A stretch of 64,000 nucleotides of DNA from Halobacillus shinanisalinarum (GTDB lineage Bacteria > Bacillota > Bacilli > Bacillales > Halobacillaceae). A model generated the notes under the pieces. The model saw nothing but the letters and a program-made list of their open reading frames with translations, was not told the DNA's origin and made no database searches. The stretch spans positions 3,760,001-3,824,000 of the forward strand of contig NZ_CP095074.1 of assembly GCF_022919835.1 (NCBI RefSeq). Reading direction: 5' to 3'. Positions 62,836 through 64,000 of this stretch are shown piece after piece. Position 1 is the first letter of the stretch. The number at the start of each line of letters is the position of its first letter. Both the position numbers and the translations under genes were made by a program.

Positions 62836-62849
62836 TAGGAAAGTTCCCC
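62836..62849 (+). repeat. 14-bp flanking repeat upstream of ectD
   Basis: TAGGAAAGTTCCCC; its exact reverse complement lies just after ectD at 63840-63853, so the gene is bracketed by a perfect 14-bp inverted repeat about 1 kb apart. Confidence 0.6.
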
Positions 62850-62928
62850 TCAGAAACCCAGTAATAATAGCAGCAACCATGAAATCGGCTTCGAAGAGAT
62901 CATTTTTTGACAAGGAGTGTTTTTTTAA

Positions 62929-63831
62929 ATGAAAGACCTTTATCCTTCCAGAAAAAATACCAAGCCGGAAATTATGAAACGAAAGGATCCTGTGATTCAC
63001 ACAGATCGATCTAAAGATGCTCAAGCTCCTATCTCAAAGAGGCAGCTTGACTTTTATGAGGAAAATGGTTTTTTACAGATTGAGAATTTCTTCTCTGAAC
63101 AGGAAGTATCTGAAATGCAAAAAGGCATTTTTGAGCTTCAAGGTGAAAGTAGTGATGTGAGTTCAGAAAAAGTGATTCGTGAACCTGAAAGTGATGAAAT
63201 CAGATCGATTTTTCACGTACATCAAGATGATGATTATTTCAAGAAAGTAGTAAACGATCAACGCTTGCTTGATATCGTAAACCATCTTCTCGGAAGCGAT
63301 GTGTACATCCACCAATCTCGAATCAATTATAAGCCAGGGTTTACAGGGAAAGAATTTGATTGGCATTCTGATTTTGAAACATGGCATGTAGAGGATGGAA
63401 TGCCGCGGATGAGGGGTGTCAGTCTATCAATCGCCTTGTCTGATAACTATACATTCAACGGGCCTTTAATGCTGATACCTGGGTCCCATAACTACTATGT
63501 TAGCTGCATAGGAGAAACACCAGACAACAACTACAAAGAATCATTGAAAAGACAAAAGCTTGGAGTTCCTGATCATGATAGTTTAAGATGGCTCGCTGAT
63601 CAAGGCGGTGGTATTTCCGTGCCCACGGGAGCAGCAGGTTCTATCACCTTATTTGAAAGCAATACCATGCATGGTTCAAACGGCAATATTACACCATATA
63701 GCCGCAACAACTTATTCATGGTTTATAATAGCGTGGAAAACCAACTGGTTAAGCCATATTCAGGAGGGGAGAAGCGTCCTGAATTCATCGCTGTACGAGA
63801 TGGTGCCCCAACATTAAGCAGTAGTAGGTAA
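62929..63831 (+). CDS. ectD: Ectoine hydroxylase (Fe(II)/2-oxoglutarate dioxygenase)
   Basis: A 300-residue dioxygenase that converts ectoine to 5-hydroxyectoine, a compatible solute. The EctD signature [20 protein letters not shown] contains the iron ligands His146 and Asp148, with the distal His248 in NTMHGSNGN; these match the numbering of the well-known Virgibacillus enzyme from memory. No ectABC genes are in the window, so ectD is detached from the ectoine synthesis operon. An AAGGAGTG box lies upstream. Expression is expected to follow salt stress. Confidence 0.95.
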   Translation: MKDLYPSRKNTKPEIMKRKDPVIHTDRSKDAQAPISKRQLDFYEENGFLQIENFFSEQEVSEMQKGIFELQGESSDVSSEKVIREPESDEIRSIFHVHQDDDYFKKVVNDQRLLDIVNHLLGSDVYIHQSRINYKPGFTGKEFDWHSDFETWHVEDGMPRMRGVSLSIALSDNYTFNGPLMLIPGSHNYYVSCIGETPDNNYKESLKRQKLGVPDHDSLRWLADQGGGISVPTGAAGSITLFESNTMHGSNGNITPYSRNNLFMVYNSVENQLVKPYSGGEKRPEFIAVRDGAPTLSSSR

Positions 63832-63839
63832 AGAGATAT

Positions 63840-63853
63840 GGGGAACTTTCCTA
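63840..63853 (-). repeat. 14-bp flanking repeat downstream of ectD
   Basis: GGGGAACTTTCCTA, the exact reverse complement of 62836-62849. It starts 8 nt after the ectD stop. Confidence 0.6.
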
Positions 63854-63875
63854 AAGGTATTACTGGCTATAAAAT

Positions 63876-63922
63876 GGGCTGTTTCAAAACGGGGTAAAGC
63901 AGTCCTTTTGAAACAGCCCTTA
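63876..63922 (+). terminator. Likely terminator of ectD
   Basis: GGGCTGTTTCAAAA and TTTTGAAACAGCCC form a perfect 14-bp stem with a 16-nt loop; the T-run after it is short (TTATTA). Confidence 0.6.
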
Positions 63923-63931
63923 TTAGGTGGA

Positions 63932-63972
63932 TTACTGAAAAGTGAGACAGTTGCGAAGTGAGTTTTCAGTAA
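63932..63972. repeat. Hairpin at the window end
   Basis: TTACTGAAAA and TTTTCAGTAA are perfect 10-bp arms about 20 nt apart, followed by CCTATTTTTTG. It could be a terminator of a gene beyond the window or a second one for ectD. Confidence 0.45.
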
Positions 63973-64000
63973 CCTATTTTTTGATAATATTAATCAGTTT

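Overview
The window looks like a chromosomal piece of a low-GC Gram-positive, moderately halophilic member of the Bacillaceae (Halobacillus/Virgibacillus-like; the genus is inferred and cannot be confirmed here). The reasons are strong AGGAGG-type ribosome binding sites, sigma-A promoters, cre boxes, a T-box on argS, a SAM-I riboswitch, Bacillus-type families (YkvI, YkuK, AIM24), and two osmolyte loci: a proline proC-proB-proA operon and ectoine hydroxylase ectD. No rRNA, tRNA, CRISPR array or prophage was seen.

About 0-20.3 kb is a phenylacetate (PAA) catabolic island. It holds paaX and paaK on the minus strand and paaA-B-C-D, an EthD-like gene, paaF, paaG, an aldehyde dehydrogenase, paaH, a thiolase (paaJ) and a ferredoxin on the plus strand. 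Flanking minus-strand units hold a ferredoxin-NADP reductase, an enoyl-CoA hydratase and a hotdog thioesterase. On the far side lies a small-accessory-protein / sodium:solute symporter / penicillin G acylase operon. A 15-bp motif, ACGT-N7-ACGT, occurs at four places: over the start of paaABCD, behind the reductase promoter, and twice ahead of the symporter-acylase operon (once over its -10). I read this as one regulon that frees phenylacetate from phenylacetylated compounds outside the cell (acylase), imports it (symporter), activates it (paaK) and degrades it to central metabolites. Electrons for the PaaABC epoxidase probably come from ferredoxin plus reductase instead of PaaE, which is absent.

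About 20.9-30 kb holds carboxylate metabolism: a FadR-type regulator, a divergent Nramp-like transporter and L-2-hydroxyglutarate oxidase; a YkvI-type membrane protein; a CdaR-type regulator with glycerate kinase and a GntP permease; and a DinB-like protein. Several transporters here carry single-base frameshifts. About 30-34.5 kb is a decayed, repeat-rich stretch with a remnant of a TIGR02679/JetD-like gene, a dicarboxylate/amino-acid symporter, MITE-like elements and long hairpins.

About 34-45 kb holds a HIT protein, GNAT and Nudix enzymes, an Lrp regulator divergent from a Dpp/Gsi-type peptide ABC transporter that leads into a cytosolic gamma-glutamyltransferase, and a two-gene chromate transporter. 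About 45-64 kb holds AIM24, riboswitch-controlled msrA, a lone eutH, two paralogous small membrane proteins, EamA and DHA2 exporters, a frameshifted uridine-kinase-like gene, T-box argS, DUF421 and thioredoxin-like genes, the proline operon, catalase and ectD.
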